A stretch of 64,000 nucleotides of DNA from Bacillus thuringiensis (GTDB lineage: Bacteria; Bacillota; Bacilli; Bacillales; Bacillaceae_G), in assembly GCF_014932895.1 (NCBI RefSeq), contig NZ_JACYOF010000006.1, positions 186,001 to 250,000 on the forward strand. Reading direction: 5' to 3'. How positions within the stretch are numbered: position 1 is the first letter of the stretch; every line of letters starts with the position of its first letter. Positions 16,832 to 26,788 of the stretch are shown here, piece by piece. The notes under the pieces are model-generated. The model did no database searches. It saw only the letters and a program-made list of their open reading frames with translations, and had not been told where the DNA came from. The position numbers were made by a program, and so were the translations under genes.

Positions 16832-18451
16832 TCAGATTCCAGCCCAAACATCTTTTCCGTATCGACCTTCACGTTGTAAATGATCCAACCAATTCCTTGC
16901 TTCTTGTTCACTTACCTCATGAGTTTCTTGATATGCTTGACAAAGCGTATCTTCTACATCCGGAGCCATTTTACTCCCATCACCACATATATAAAGGTGA
17001 GCGCCATTATCTAATAACGAAATTAAATTGATTCTATCTTGTTTTATTAAATGTTGTACATATGTTTTGGGATATCCTTCTAAGCGAGAAAAAGCTGTGT
17101 GTAAAGAGATTAGTCCATCTCTTTCATCATTTTCTAGTTCTGCACGATAGAGATAATCCTTTTCAGGATGCCTACAACCGAAATATAGATGAGCTTGTCC
17201 TAAGTTAATACCTTTTTGCTTTTGAACACGACGCGCTTGTAAGAATCCACGGAATGGTGCAATTCCAGTACCTGGTCCAACCATAATAATTGGTGTTTCT
17301 GGATCTTCAGGTAATTGAAAGTTTGATTGTGGCGTTCGAATGAAACAGCTAATCTCATCTTTATTATGACGCTGAGCTAAATAATTAGAAGCGACTCCTT
17401 CATATTTCCCTTTCCCACTCCATGCAGGTGCATTAACAACACCGACCGTAATACTCAGGCGATCCTGTGCAACGAGTGGAGAGCTTGAAATAGAATAGTA
17501 ACGCGGTTTGAGCGCAGGAAGAAGTTCTAAAAAGCGTTCAAATCGGAGTTCACAGGCTTCATACTTTTCAAGAAGATCCAACATTGAAATACGTTTCTTT
17601 AATATTTGTTCATAATAAACTCCTTCTTCCAATAATGCTTCCAATTCATTTTTATGAGGAGGACAGGCTGTGAACATCGCCAATTCCCGTATTTGTGCTC
17701 GAGTGGCTGCTTCCTGAACTTCAACACTATAACTAAGAAGGTCAAATAAACTAACAGGACTATCCAAAGGTATGTGATTTACACTGCGCCCACTTGCGCT
17801 CAGTATAACTTGATCCTTTCCGTTTAATCCAAAGCGTTTTAAAATCCGGTTGATATTTTTCTGGCTATTACTTGGAAGCACCCCAAGGTGGTCTCCTTCT
17901 TGATAAGTAATACCTTCTGGCAAAGATATCTCGATATGGCGAGTGCTTCTGTCACTGCTGGATGATTGGAGTTCACGATTTTCCAATACAGATGCATAAA
18001 CTGCTTCATATGTCCGCGCAAGAGGAGATCCTCCAAGACGACTGACAAATTGCAGACTCAAAGTACTGCGCTCTTTCTCCATATTTTTGTTGAGTTCCAA
18101 TCCAAATGCTTTCATCGCATCAGACCACATGCTTTGTTTCCATTTCTCGAGCTGTTCCTCAAAGTCACCGCTTGCATCCGCTTCTCCACGTGTCGAAAAT
18201 CTTGTTGCTCCTTTTTGAGCCATCTGCTCATCAATGTATCTTGGAATCCGCTGATAGGTACTAGCCCAATTATGATCTCCACAACCAAAAACTGCATATT
18301 GAACACCTTTTAGCTCATCCGGTTTTAGTTCCTCCAACCACTGCACAAACTGACCTGCATTACTTGGCGGCTTTCCATTATAAGAAGAAGTCACAATTAG
18401 AACCGCTCCTTCTTTTGGCAGACTTCCAATTCGATCATTAAGAGCAACCAC
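16832..18451 (-). pseudogene. CYP102-type reductase domain, separated from its P450 by a stop codon
   Basis: Continues in the same frame as the P450 heme domain upstream. Contains the rest of an FMN flavodoxin domain (LIVTSSYNGKPP, FGCGDHNW), the FAD site RYYSISSSP, the NADPH site GPGTGIAPFRG and YICGDGSKMAPDVE, and the C-terminal YGKDVWAGI seen in P450 BM3-like enzymes. The first usable start (GTG 18451) lies 27 codons after the TAG, so a protein made from it would lack the FMN phosphate loop (GSDTGVAEG) just after the stop. It is therefore better read as the 3' part of a broken gene than as a free reductase. Confidence 0.85.
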
Positions 18452-18529
18452 TTCCGTTTGAACACCTTCTAAACTAGCTGTATCTGCTAGTTCCCTTGCA
18501 ATCCCTTCTGCTACCCCTGTATCTGAGCC

Positions 18530-18532
18530 CTA
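18530..18532 (-). other. In-frame TAG splitting the P450-reductase fusion
   Basis: The reading frame goes LLVL-stop-GSDTG. In P450 BM3 the same position reads LLVLYGSN, so a Tyr codon (TAT or TAC) has become TAG by one base. The frame is otherwise open from 20029 to 16832, about 1065 codons against 1049 residues for BM3. Confidence 0.9.
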
Positions 18533-20029
18533 CAGAACAAGAAGTGAAAGATTATCGATTCCAATGATAGAAGGGGTCTTCTGAACGTGCTGTTCAATTT
18601 CATAGTCTTTCAACGTTTCCTCTATAGGTGCAAAAACAGTAGGTTGGCTGATAACTTTATTTCGGGGTAGAACCTTAATCTTAAAATCACCGGGCTTTAG
18701 CGTTAATGTTTGTTTTACGTCTAGCTGATAGTTTTGATAATCGATTAATTCAAAATGTTGAAGAAGCATTCCCATTACGAGAGTGGCTTCATGAAGTGCA
18801 AACTGCATACCGATACATGCTCGCTGACCATTTCCAAATGGCTTATAAGCATGATGAGGGACTTTATCCGGCTCTTCAAATCGTTCAGGTTGGAATTCTT
18901 CCACATTTTCTCCCCATGCGTCTTTATCCCTATGTAGCTGTGGAATAAGGACAGAAATACGATCTTCTCCTTTCTTAATTGGGTATTTTCCACCAATTAC
19001 TGTATCTTCTTTTGCATAGAGACTGAATGCTGGGGCAGTAGGCCAGAGACGTAGCGATTCATTTAAAATCATCCGTATATACTTAAGTTTCATAACTTGT
19101 TGATATGTTGGAGTAGGATCTGTCAATACCTGATCTACTTCTTCATAGGCCTTTTTCAACTTATCCGGATTCTTTAGTAAAAAATAGATCGCAAAAGATA
19201 ACAATCCACTTGTTGTCTCGTGCCCTGCTATTAAAAAAGTGATAATTTGGAAACGAATATTTTCATCATCCAACTTTTCACCAGTTTCTGGATCTTGCAC
19301 ATTTAACATACGGGCAAGCAAATCATTTTCTTCCTGATTTCCATTACTTTTACGTTCTGCAATAATATTATCTACTAATGAAAACATGGTTTGGATATCA
19401 TGCTGAAATTGACGTTTCGTTCTCCACATGAGTTTGTCTTCTATATCCAGTCGCTGTAATTGATGCATCGCCTCATCTAGAGCACGACTCATGCTAGTGA
19501 TAAAAGGATGAGGTGTCTCACGATAAAAGCTATTAAATCGGTAATTAAAACCGCATAGACCAATTGTATCCAATGTAAGACGGGTCATATCCTCCGGAAC
19601 GTCCACATTTTCATTCGGATTAAGTCGTGCCCATTTCTGAACGAGTTGTACGGCAATATCGACCATCATGGTATGGTAATCTTTCATCGCTCGTTGGCTG
19701 AATGTAGGCATCAAAATATTATGAGCTTTTTTCCAGTTAGGCTCGTGAGTCTCGCTTGTAAATAATCCATCCCCAGCAAAGGAACGAACCTTTGCTAAAG
19801 CACCCTCTATACTTTTATCGAACCGTGTTTCGTCACAGACTTCTGCTACCAGTTCATGTCCAGAAACGACAATGATGGCATTACTTAGAGTTTGAAGTCG
19901 AAAAATGGGACCATACTCTTCAGCCAGCTTGATAAACGATAAGGTCGGTTTATCTTTATCGATTAACGGGAGATTACCCAGCAGTCCATATGTTTTCGGC
20001 TGAGGAATGGCAGATACTTTTTTTTCCAT
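18530..20029 (-). CDS. CYP102-type cytochrome P450 heme domain (fatty-acid hydroxylase, truncated fusion)
   Basis: 499 residues from the ATG at 20029, chosen because GAAAGGGTG precedes it. N-terminus [16 protein letters not shown] matches P450 BM3. I-helix AGHETTSG near 267-274, ExxR as ESLRLWP, heme loop [11 protein letters not shown] with the thiolate Cys near 403. The protein carries the linker and ends exactly where the FMN domain begins. Members hydroxylate medium/long-chain fatty acids at sub-terminal positions using the fused reductase. As written, this product has no electron donor of its own. It may still fold; activity would need readthrough or another reductase. No TetR (BM3R1-type) regulator gene is adjacent. 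Confidence 0.88.
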   Translation of the reverse strand: MEKKVSAIPQPKTYGLLGNLPLIDKDKPTLSFIKLAEEYGPIFRLQTLSNAIIVVSGHELVAEVCDETRFDKSIEGALAKVRSFAGDGLFTSETHEPNWKKAHNILMPTFSQRAMKDYHTMMVDIAVQLVQKWARLNPNENVDVPEDMTRLTLDTIGLCGFNYRFNSFYRETPHPFITSMSRALDEAMHQLQRLDIEDKLMWRTKRQFQHDIQTMFSLVDNIIAERKSNGNQEENDLLARMLNVQDPETGEKLDDENIRFQIITFLIAGHETTSGLLSFAIYFLLKNPDKLKKAYEEVDQVLTDPTPTYQQVMKLKYIRMILNESLRLWPTAPAFSLYAKEDTVIGGKYPIKKGEDRISVLIPQLHRDKDAWGENVEEFQPERFEEPDKVPHHAYKPFGNGQRACIGMQFALHEATLVMGMLLQHFELIDYQNYQLDVKQTLTLKPGDFKIKVLPRNKVISQPTVFAPIEETLKDYEIEQHVQKTPSIIGIDNLSLLVL

Positions 20030-20518
20030 TAATAACACCCTTTCAAAAAAGCATAAAATAAAATATCCCATTCAACAAAGAGAAAATAGCAATTAATCGT
20101 CTGGGATAAAGATATATAATTGATTGCCTTATTTTATCTTTCCCCTAACTATTCATGATTATGATATTGGGTATAAGATTGGTAATCTAAACTACTTGTT
20201 AGCAATTAGCTTTTTAATTTGCAGAAAAAACGCTTATATGAAGATGACGATACAAATAATCAACATTATTATGGAATAGTCTTCTTAACAAAACTAAGGA
20301 ATATGTACGGGCTGGTGATGTTTTCATTATGTGAAGTAAACAAAATAGATATTTTGCGGAATATCTATTTTCAGAGAATACATGGAATCAAACGAAAGGA
20401 AATACAAGGTTATCAGTTGGTTTATCATTCAAAGACTATATGACAGAGAGAACCAGCAGCCTTGATGTATGTAACTCATTTTTAATCAAACTTTATTTTA
20501 AAGCTACATTTGCACTAC
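20030..20518. promoter_or_regulatory. Upstream region of the P450 gene
   Basis: AT-rich, should contain the P450 promoter. A 74-codon frame at 20219-20443 starts with TTG and has no ribosome binding site; I do not consider it a gene. Confidence 0.35.
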
Positions 20519-20635
20519 ATGCACATTAAACTAAAAAAGGTAATACCTCAAAACAAAGAAGATGAAGAGGTTAAGATTGTAGTATCTGGAAAACAAATAG
20601 TTTCTAAAGCCTTGTTAAGTAGATACGATAAGTAA
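20519..20635 (+). CDS. Small hypothetical ORF or gene remnant (38 residues)
   Basis: MHIKLKKVIPQNKEDEEVKI followed by a short basic tail: protein-like composition but no clear ribosome binding site. Possibly the end of a decayed gene. Confidence 0.25.
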   Translation: MHIKLKKVIPQNKEDEEVKIVVSGKQIVSKALLSRYDK

Positions 20636-20654
20636 GTATACTATTTTGCTAATG

Positions 20655-20688
20655 AAAAAGGATCTGATATTCATATCAGATCCTTTTT
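20655..20688. terminator. Bidirectional terminator
   Basis: AAAAAGGATCTGATAT, TC, ATATCAGATCCTTTTT: 16-bp perfect stem, just after the HU stop and after the small plus-strand ORF. Confidence 0.85.
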
Positions 20689-20700
20689 CATTATGTATAA

Positions 20701-20973
20701 TTATTTCACTGCTTCTTTTAATTCTTTTCCAGCTTTAAATGCAGGCGCCTTAGAAGCAGCAATTTGCATTTCTTCACCCGTTTGTGGATTACGCCCTGTT
20801 CGTGCAGATCTTTCACGTACTTCAAATGTACCAAATCCAAGAATCTGTACTTTCTCTTCATTTGCAAGAGCATTTGTTATAGTGTCTAATACAGCTTGTA
20901 TTGCTGCAGCTGCATCCTTTTGTGTAAGTTCAGCTTTATTCGCTACTACTTTTGTTAATTCTGTTTTATTCAT
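20701..20973 (-). CDS. HU-family DNA-binding protein
   Basis: 90 residues starting [20 protein letters not shown] (start chosen by AGAGGTG, 9 bases before; a TTG-type extension of three codons is possible). Carries the HU arm signature [21 protein letters not shown]. Histone-like protein that bends and compacts DNA. B. cereus-group chromosomes carry their own HU genes, so this is an extra plasmid copy, perhaps helping plasmid replication or moderating its expression effects. Confidence 0.95.
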   Translation of the reverse strand: MNKTELTKVVANKAELTQKDAAAAIQAVLDTITNALANEEKVQILGFGTFEVRERSARTGRNPQTGEEMQIAASKAPAFKAGKELKEAVK

Positions 20974-21118
20974 TTTCTGCACCTCTTTATATGTAATTAG
21001 GGACTATTATAACGTGCTTCTAGCAATGGTGCAATTAATAGCATATAGAGGGAGCCCTAGCAAAAGCTATTTATTGGCAATACATCCGTTTCAATACAAA
21101 TAAGGTTGTTATATGTGA

Positions 21119-21460
21119 ACTACTCTCCACTTAGTGAAGCTGGAAGTAGAAGCTTCTCAGTTCCACGACGAAAATAACCTTTCGACTCCCTGAGCGTTAC
21201 TTCGGGGTGTTCCACCCCTAGATATCCAACGCTTGGACGCCCTCTTGGTACAGTTGATATTTTACGCAGGAACCGAATGGCTTGGTTTTCGCACTCTATT
21301 TTCTCCTTGCAACCTCCTATATCAAGTGATCAAAGAACTTCATATAGCTAGTTTATCAAAAGTTTTTGGCTACACCAAACCGAAATTCATCTCCCACCTA
21401 CCGTTGGGCTACGCCCTTCACACGCTTGAGGACGGAAAATTATTTTAGGGAATTCGTTAA
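21119..21460 (+). ncRNA. Solo IS605-related element with HEARO/IscB-omegaRNA-like RNA, copy 1
   Basis: 342 bp, roughly 90% identical by eye to 52134-52476, with unrelated flanks. It starts directly after GTGA with ACTACTC, then a hairpin (CCACTTAG...AAGTAG), a long conserved GC-rich core with stems such as GACGAAA...TTTCGAC and GGGGTG...CACCCC, and ends AATTCGTTAA. The core pattern (hairpin, then TCCAACGCTTGGACGCC, then GTTGAT) resembles the omegaRNA (HEARO RNA) found 5' of iscB genes. The reverse strand of the start, GTAGTTCAC, matches the end of the nearby TnpB remnant, GTAGTTCAA, which ties it to IS200/IS605 ends. No iscB or tnpB frame is present. RNA strand is therefore less certain than the element itself. 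Confidence 0.5.
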
Positions 21461-21483
21461 AAAAACATTGAATCAAATTTGCA

Positions 21484-22137
21484 TCAAAAATGTAAATCCT
21501 CATTTTCTTGGTATTGTCCTGTATTAAGTCTTTGTCTTATAAATAATTCTGCAATAATTAAATTTGGTACCCATGCTAACCAAGCAATAACAGTGTAACT
21601 AACTTCAAACTGCTCTAATCCAAATAGCAAAACAAACAAAGGTAGCCAAATTCTTAATGTAACTGCCGCAAAGGTTAAGGAATAATTTCTGATCATCCAA
21701 TTCCGATGGTCTTGAATTTTTTTATTTTTAACTCTATTTAATGCTTGATATGCTGATGTTAGCCAAAATACGGATAACAAACCGAAACCAAGCTTTGCTA
21801 CCAATCCCCCTATCGCGTAAAAGGATAAGTACAGTCCTGAAACACCGCCTAATAATATACCAACCATATAGATTCTCCCAAGTATTCGATGACGGTTAAT
21901 ATTCTTCCCTCTAAACTTTGTGGATAATGTAAACGGACCAATTACTAACGCTAATAAACTAGTTGTAATATGTATAAATAACATAAGGTACCAAAAACTA
22001 CTTAATTTAGATACAGACATAAGCTTCACTTTGACAAGTCCTGTTTGAAATCCATCCATAATAAAATATTGGACAACAACATAACTCGCTACTAAAATAG
22101 CCAAAAAAGTAAATATAAACCAAATTTTCCTATTCAA
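21484..22137 (-). CDS. DUF2306 membrane protein
   Basis: 217 residues, TTG start behind GGAGGCAG. Six or so transmembrane helices. HRILGRIYM near residue 85 and DHRNWMIRNYSLTFAAVTLR near 143-162 are the conserved DUF2306 motifs (histidines possibly binding heme). Function of the family is unknown. Stands alone. Confidence 0.8.
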   Translation of the reverse strand: MNRKIWFIFTFLAILVASYVVVQYFIMDGFQTGLVKVKLMSVSKLSSFWYLMLFIHITTSLLALVIGPFTLSTKFRGKNINRHRILGRIYMVGILLGGVSGLYLSFYAIGGLVAKLGFGLLSVFWLTSAYQALNRVKNKKIQDHRNWMIRNYSLTFAAVTLRIWLPLFVLLFGLEQFEVSYTVIAWLAWVPNLIIAELFIRQRLNTGQYQENEDLHF

Positions 22138-22335
22138 ATTATACTGCCTCCTTTCTACATTTAAGGAAATTAGATTTTACATTATTGTTCATTCTAGGGA
22201 AAAATAGAAAAGCCTTCTCTAATTATCTATTCAATACATTGCTTTTTCATCAATACATCTCTAAATAAAAGATGAAATTAGAGCTATTGCAAACAAAAGT
22301 TGGGTTGTGAACGACAATTCATCATCATTACAACA

Positions 22336-22372
22336 AAGAGCCGCTTCAGCATATTTACCTGAAGCAGCTCTT
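22336..22372 (-). terminator. Terminator hairpin
   Basis: Minus strand AAGAGCTGCTTCAG...CTGAAGCGGCTCTT, immediately after the stop at 22374. The T-run is weak. Confidence 0.6.
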
Positions 22373-22373
22373 G

Positions 22374-23345
22374 TTATCTCAAAAATGGTAATGGCGCTTG
22401 CTGAATTCCGTTTTGAGTTGAAATATAAAAAGATTTTGCGAATCCCTCATTGTGAATACATTCATCTATTACAAGCATTATAGGAATCTTACGTAAGTCT
22501 AACATGAGTTCCTTTCTAACATGTTCTGCTAAAGCAAGATTAGATATAGATAAAATAAAAATGCCTGGTAAACTCTTCGTATTTTCGAAATTCAATAAAT
22601 TATTTGGACCATTTTTAATTTGGTCTTCCCAAATTTTCAATCGTGATTTTAAATGTTGTGCATATCGTTGACCTTGTTGTACCCTTTCAAATATGAAGTT
22701 TTGATTTCCAATTGGAGTTTTAATTTCTCCAACAGCAATTGGATTGTACCCATTACCAGTATCTTTTAACTTCGGATACCAGCACCAATTTTTTAACAAC
22801 TGTTGTCCTATTGCAAACTCATATTTTATTTGATTCATAGTAACAAATCTCTGTACCCCTGCTACCCCAAGTTTTAACCACTGTTCTGGCTTTAAAGAAT
22901 AGTTTGTATTACGGTTATGATAAGCCCACATCATCAAATGACCAGCAGTATTAAGAGTGATTGGAGCAGATGTTTTAGGCTGATCCGGAAAAAGCCCAGA
23001 TTTTATTTCCCATCGACTAACAAATCCATACAGTACCAGTTTTTTCAACGATTCTGAGACTTGGGACCTACTAATTTTAGATTCCACAAAATTTTTAATT
23101 TGAGCTTCAGTAATCGCTAATGAATCCCAAATAAGTTTTAGTATTAAGTTGTCTTTTTCATTTATAAATCCAGAATTAATTCTGTCATAAATACTACGTA
23201 AATCTGTCAGTGGTTTAAATTTATCTGGAAGAATTGGTCCCCCCTGTAAGGAAGGGTCATCCCAAAGTGATAACGATTCGTCCCTATTAAGCCAATATTG
23301 AACCGCCTTTCCATTCTCTTGTACGGGAACCTGCGGCGCACTCAT
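22374..23345 (-). CDS. Winged-helix protein with possible PD-(D/E)xK fold
   Basis: 323 residues. Residues about 70-110 look like a winged helix (AITEAQIKNFVES, SRSQVSESLKKLVLYGFV). The second half has a beta strand VGEIKTPIG and a helix ERVQQGQRYAQHL, the order seen in replication-relaxation/nuclease-like proteins. Its start overlaps the stop of the S1-domain gene by one base (TAATG), so they are coupled. Family not named with confidence; a plasmid DNA-binding role is inference. Confidence 0.6.
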   Translation of the reverse strand: MSAPQVPVQENGKAVQYWLNRDESLSLWDDPSLQGGPILPDKFKPLTDLRSIYDRINSGFINEKDNLILKLIWDSLAITEAQIKNFVESKISRSQVSESLKKLVLYGFVSRWEIKSGLFPDQPKTSAPITLNTAGHLMMWAYHNRNTNYSLKPEQWLKLGVAGVQRFVTMNQIKYEFAIGQQLLKNWCWYPKLKDTGNGYNPIAVGEIKTPIGNQNFIFERVQQGQRYAQHLKSRLKIWEDQIKNGPNNLLNFENTKSLPGIFILSISNLALAEHVRKELMLDLRKIPIMLVIDECIHNEGFAKSFYISTQNGIQQAPLPFLR

Positions 23346-24214
23346 TAGTTATATAAAAACGCCGTTGGGTCGTTAACTTTTTTGCGTCCAAAAGGAAACT
23401 TAAAGATAACCCCCGACCCTCTCTCTTTTTCCACATCCACACTTACAATTCTCATACTTACTACGTCATCTAATACTGGCTTTTCGATTGTTTTAGGGAC
23501 AATTCCTTTAATTGTGCAGCCTTGGTCCAATTCAACAAAAACTCCAAAACGCGGGTCAACATTTACAACCCTTCCTACAATTGTATCCCCTTCAGCTAAT
23601 TCAGCTAATAACTGATATGGATTTTCCACGGCTGCTTTTCTAGAAACGTGGATTAGTCGCTGCTCTGGATTAAATTGTAGTACTTTAACTGGGATCCGTT
23701 CACCTATAGGTGCATAGCGATCCACAGCATTTTTATACACTCTTCCATAGTTTAGTTCATGCAACTTCATGAAACATTCTGCGCCATTGATGCGTAAGAA
23801 TATGGTTGGAACCTGAGCATTCATGTTATATCCAGTTACCTCAGCTTCATAAGTAGGCTCTTGAAGTCTTTCATCTTGCTCCAATTCTATTAACTCATGA
23901 ATTAACGCATCTGCAGATCTCCTGCTCGCTTCTTTTACTGAAACTTGAACTTTATTTCCATCCAGTTCATCAGACATTTGTGTAATTACTACATTAAAAA
24001 TATTACCTGTGAATTGTGTAATACTTCTAAAAGAGTAATCAGAGAAGTCCTCTTTTTTACAAATACCTATAATTTTTCCATTTTCAAGGGCGAACTCAGC
24101 ATATTCAGTATCTGGATCATCTTTATCTTGTCTTTTAACCGTTCTCAATACTGCTTGAATTGGCTCTTTATATCTACGTAATGCCTGTAGCTTTTCATAA
24201 GTTTTTGAATCCAT
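23345..24214 (-). CDS. S1 RNA-binding domain protein
   Basis: 289 residues. The S1 domain is at about 205-265: GDTIVGRVVNVDPRFGVFVE, then KGIVPKTIE. An earlier segment (VTGYNMNAQVPTIFLRINGA, then HVSRKA) looks like a second, degenerate OB/S1 unit. Binds RNA or single-stranded DNA by analogy. First gene of a two-gene operon with the winged-helix protein. Confidence 0.75.
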   Translation of the reverse strand: MDSKTYEKLQALRRYKEPIQAVLRTVKRQDKDDPDTEYAEFALENGKIIGICKKEDFSDYSFRSITQFTGNIFNVVITQMSDELDGNKVQVSVKEASRRSADALIHELIELEQDERLQEPTYEAEVTGYNMNAQVPTIFLRINGAECFMKLHELNYGRVYKNAVDRYAPIGERIPVKVLQFNPEQRLIHVSRKAAVENPYQLLAELAEGDTIVGRVVNVDPRFGVFVELDQGCTIKGIVPKTIEKPVLDDVVSMRIVSVDVEKERGSGVIFKFPFGRKKVNDPTAFLYN

Positions 24215-24441
24215 AAAAATATCTCCTCACCCTCGTCCAATATTTAAAAATCCCCAAATAATACTTCTACTTAAATTATTTGTACTTTTAACTGGAAAAC
24301 TAAGTTTTTCGGAAATATTTTCTGAAATTTTTAACTTTCTTTATTATAGACCTGCCCCTTACCTTATTTATAAGAATTAGCTATATATCTAATCATTTAA
24401 ACACTGTCTACTTGAGAAGGATCACTTTACCTTTCACTCCA

Positions 24442-24816
24442 TTATTTTTTCTTGCCCATCGACTTAAATGATCGTTTAATAACATCAAAGAAACTTAGAG
24501 AACGAACCATGTGATTTGGTTCTACATATTCCCGTATGGTCCGAAGAACTTTTTTGGGTTCCTTAGAAGAAAAGCTGAAGGTCCCGTTTCTCTTCGTTTT
24601 AATCGCATAACGTGGAATCCATTTTCCCTTAAGCATCACAGAGGCTATAACGTGATCTACTTCTTCCCATGGAATTTGAATAAATTTACGCGAGTCACGA
24701 GAATTATAAAATTCAAATCCTTTATCACCGATCATAATTTCCCCATAATCCGCAAGTCCCATAAAAGAAGTGGCATCTATTACTAAATCTACCTTTGTAT
24801 TAATTGACTGTATCAT
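24442..24816 (-). CDS. manO: ManO-type DUF956 protein of mannose operon
   Basis: 124 residues. The segments DLVIDATSFMGLADYGEIMI and GDKGFEFYN, then PWEEVDHVIASV, are those of DUF956, the protein encoded at the end of Firmicute mannose-family PTS operons. Start ATG 24816 rather than the preceding TTG, behind GGAGCGGATT. It follows manZ with a terminator hairpin between them (24879-24917), so it would be made at a lower level or from readthrough. Thought to modulate mannose-PTS expression. Confidence 0.8.
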   Translation of the reverse strand: MIQSINTKVDLVIDATSFMGLADYGEIMIGDKGFEFYNSRDSRKFIQIPWEEVDHVIASVMLKGKWIPRYAIKTKRNGTFSFSSKEPKKVLRTIREYVEPNHMVRSLSFFDVIKRSFKSMGKKK

Positions 24817-24878
24817 CAAATCCGCTCCATTTCTTTTATCTTATTTATTAATTGCCTCTTTAAGCAGCTAGTTCAACA

Positions 24879-24917
24879 TAAAAAGTGGCTGAATCAATAC
24901 CCTCCAGCCACTTTTTT
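24879..24917 (-). terminator. Intra-operon terminator between manZ and manO
   Basis: AAAAGTGGCTG...CAGCCACTTTTTT, an 11-bp stem with T-runs on both strands, after the manZ stop. Confidence 0.75.
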
Positions 24918-25021
24918 ATGCAAACAATTATATATTTGCAGGCTGCAAAGTTCTCCTACAAACTACATCTCAATAATTCCTCAATAGTAAACATTGAGAA
25001 TCGAGAGCATCAACACTTTCA

Positions 25022-25933
25022 TTATAGAAGTCCAATTACATGACCAACTACCCCAACTATAAATAAAGAAAGAATAATTACAATTGGGCTAACTTTTTTC
25101 TTAAGCAACCACATACATAAGAATGTTAGAAGTAATGCAGCTAAACCAGGAATTAATTGATCTAAGTTATTTTGTAAGGTAGTTACTTTCGTAGGTGAAA
25201 GTGCCATTCCTGAGTTTACTTGTTCAAAAGCTTTACGTATTCCTTCCCCGTTTAAAGGAAGCTTATCCCATTCAATATATGCACCTTTATCTAACTGAAC
25301 TTTAGATATAACCGGCTGAAATTTAATCGATACCCATCGTTGTACTAAGGCAGCAAGTACGAACATCCCAAGAATTGATGCACCTTTTGTAACGTCTTGT
25401 AATAATCCACCTGAAAGGTCATCGGTGATTTTAGAGCCTGATTTATAACCAAATTCTTGTGTATACCACATAAAGCCCCAACGAATCAAGTTCCAAAATA
25501 AGAAGAAAATGATTGGTCCAAGAATATTTCCAGTCATCGCTAATGATGCACCTAAAGCACCTAACATCGGACGTAAAGTAAACCAGAATACTGGATCGCC
25601 AACACCTGCTAAAGGACCCATCATCCCAACTTTAACACCTTGAATTGCCACGTCATTAATTTCCGCACCGTTGGCACGTTCTTCTTCGAGTGCTAATGTA
25701 ACTCCTAGAATCGGTGAAGCAATGTAAGGATGTGTATTAAAGAATTCTAAATGACGTTTTAACGCTGCTGTACGATCTTCTTTTGATTTATATAATTTTT
25801 TAATTGCTGGAATCATGGAGAATGCCCAACCACCATTTTGCATACGCTCATAGTTCCAGGAGCCTTGTATAAACGTAGAACGCCATGCAACGGCTAAGCG
25901 GTCTTTTTTTGTTAATTGAATTTTTTCTTCCAT
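25022..25933 (-). CDS. manZ: PTS mannose-family IID membrane component
   Basis: 303 residues. WRSTFIQGSWNYERMQNGGW near the N-terminus and VKVGMMGPLAGVGDP near 110-120 are IID signatures; hydrophobic C-terminus. Together with IIC it forms the mannose translocation channel. GGAGGAG before the ATG; 21 bp after manY. Confidence 0.93.
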   Translation of the reverse strand: MEEKIQLTKKDRLAVAWRSTFIQGSWNYERMQNGGWAFSMIPAIKKLYKSKEDRTAALKRHLEFFNTHPYIASPILGVTLALEEERANGAEINDVAIQGVKVGMMGPLAGVGDPVFWFTLRPMLGALGASLAMTGNILGPIIFFLFWNLIRWGFMWYTQEFGYKSGSKITDDLSGGLLQDVTKGASILGMFVLAALVQRWVSIKFQPVISKVQLDKGAYIEWDKLPLNGEGIRKAFEQVNSGMALSPTKVTTLQNNLDQLIPGLAALLLTFLCMWLLKKKVSPIVIILSLFIVGVVGHVIGLL

Positions 25934-25954
25934 TTCTCTTCTCCTCCTACTAGA

Positions 25955-26767
25955 TTAATAATCGTTTAATATATCGCCAAGCGGATCACCAGAGTTACCT
26001 CCGCCTCCGTTGGAAGAACCACCCATTTTAGAAAGTTTTAAGTAAATAAGAGCTAAAGCTACACCCAAGGCACCAAGTGCAATAAGTGTTAATTGAGAAA
26101 TTGCGGCAATTACAAAACCAATAATGAAGAATGGCCATACTTCTTTTGTTGCCATCATATTAATAACTAATGCGTAACCAACAGCAACAACCATTCCACC
26201 ACCAATTGCCATACCATCAGTTAACCATGCAGGCATTGATTCCAAGAATGATTGAACGCTTTCTGCAGGGATAAACAAAAGTGCTCCTGCCGGAATCACA
26301 ATTCGGATACCTTGTAAACAAACTGCCATGATGTGTAGTATTTCAATTTTTCTCATGTTTCCTTCTTCAGCTGCCGCATCCATCATGTGTACGATAGGAA
26401 CTGCAATTGTACGAACAAGCATTGTTAGGAAAAGACCTGCTACTGCAAGCGGAATCGCCACTGCAATCGCTGATGCAACACCATTAACACCTTGACCACC
26501 TAATACTAAAATAATTGCCGATGCAACTGATGCTAACGCAGCATCCGGCGCTACAGCTGCCCCAATATTCGCCCACCCAAGTGCAAGCATTTGAAGTGTT
26601 CCACCTAGAACAATACCAGCCTCTAGGTTCCCTGTTACTAATCCGATTAGTGTACATGCTACTAGTGGCTGATGAAATTGAAATTCATCTAGTATTCCCT
26701 CTATACCAGCTAGGAAAGCAACTAACAATACTAGAACTATTGATATAATAGACATAATAGCCTCCAC
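25955..26767 (-). CDS. manY: PTS mannose-family IIC membrane component
   Basis: 270 residues, many transmembrane helices. GLVTGNLEAGIVLGGTLQM and IGAAVAPDAALASV are conserved IIC segments. C-terminal tail is glycine/serine rich (GGSSNGGGGNSG), typical of the family in Firmicutes. Follows manX by 21 bp. Confidence 0.93.
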   Translation of the reverse strand: MEAIMSIISIVLVLLVAFLAGIEGILDEFQFHQPLVACTLIGLVTGNLEAGIVLGGTLQMLALGWANIGAAVAPDAALASVASAIILVLGGQGVNGVASAIAVAIPLAVAGLFLTMLVRTIAVPIVHMMDAAAEEGNMRKIEILHIMAVCLQGIRIVIPAGALLFIPAESVQSFLESMPAWLTDGMAIGGGMVVAVGYALVINMMATKEVWPFFIIGFVIAAISQLTLIALGALGVALALIYLKLSKMGGSSNGGGGNSGDPLGDILNDY

Positions 26768-26788
26768 TTTGTTTGACTTTTTATACCA

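Noticed and set aside
16832-18451. Independent NADPH-P450 reductase gene
   Set aside because: Same frame as the P450, and from its first start the FMN phosphate loop is missing; better read as a broken fusion.
20219-20443. 74-codon ORF upstream of the HU region
   Set aside because: TTG start with no ribosome binding site and no recognisable protein features.
21233-21448. 71-codon ORF in the solo element
   Set aside because: Not conserved as a frame in the second copy and lies in the structured RNA-like core.
24973-24992. CTCAATAGTAAACATTGAG hairpin as the manO/manZ terminator
   Set aside because: No T-run; the stronger hairpin at 24879-24917 fits better.
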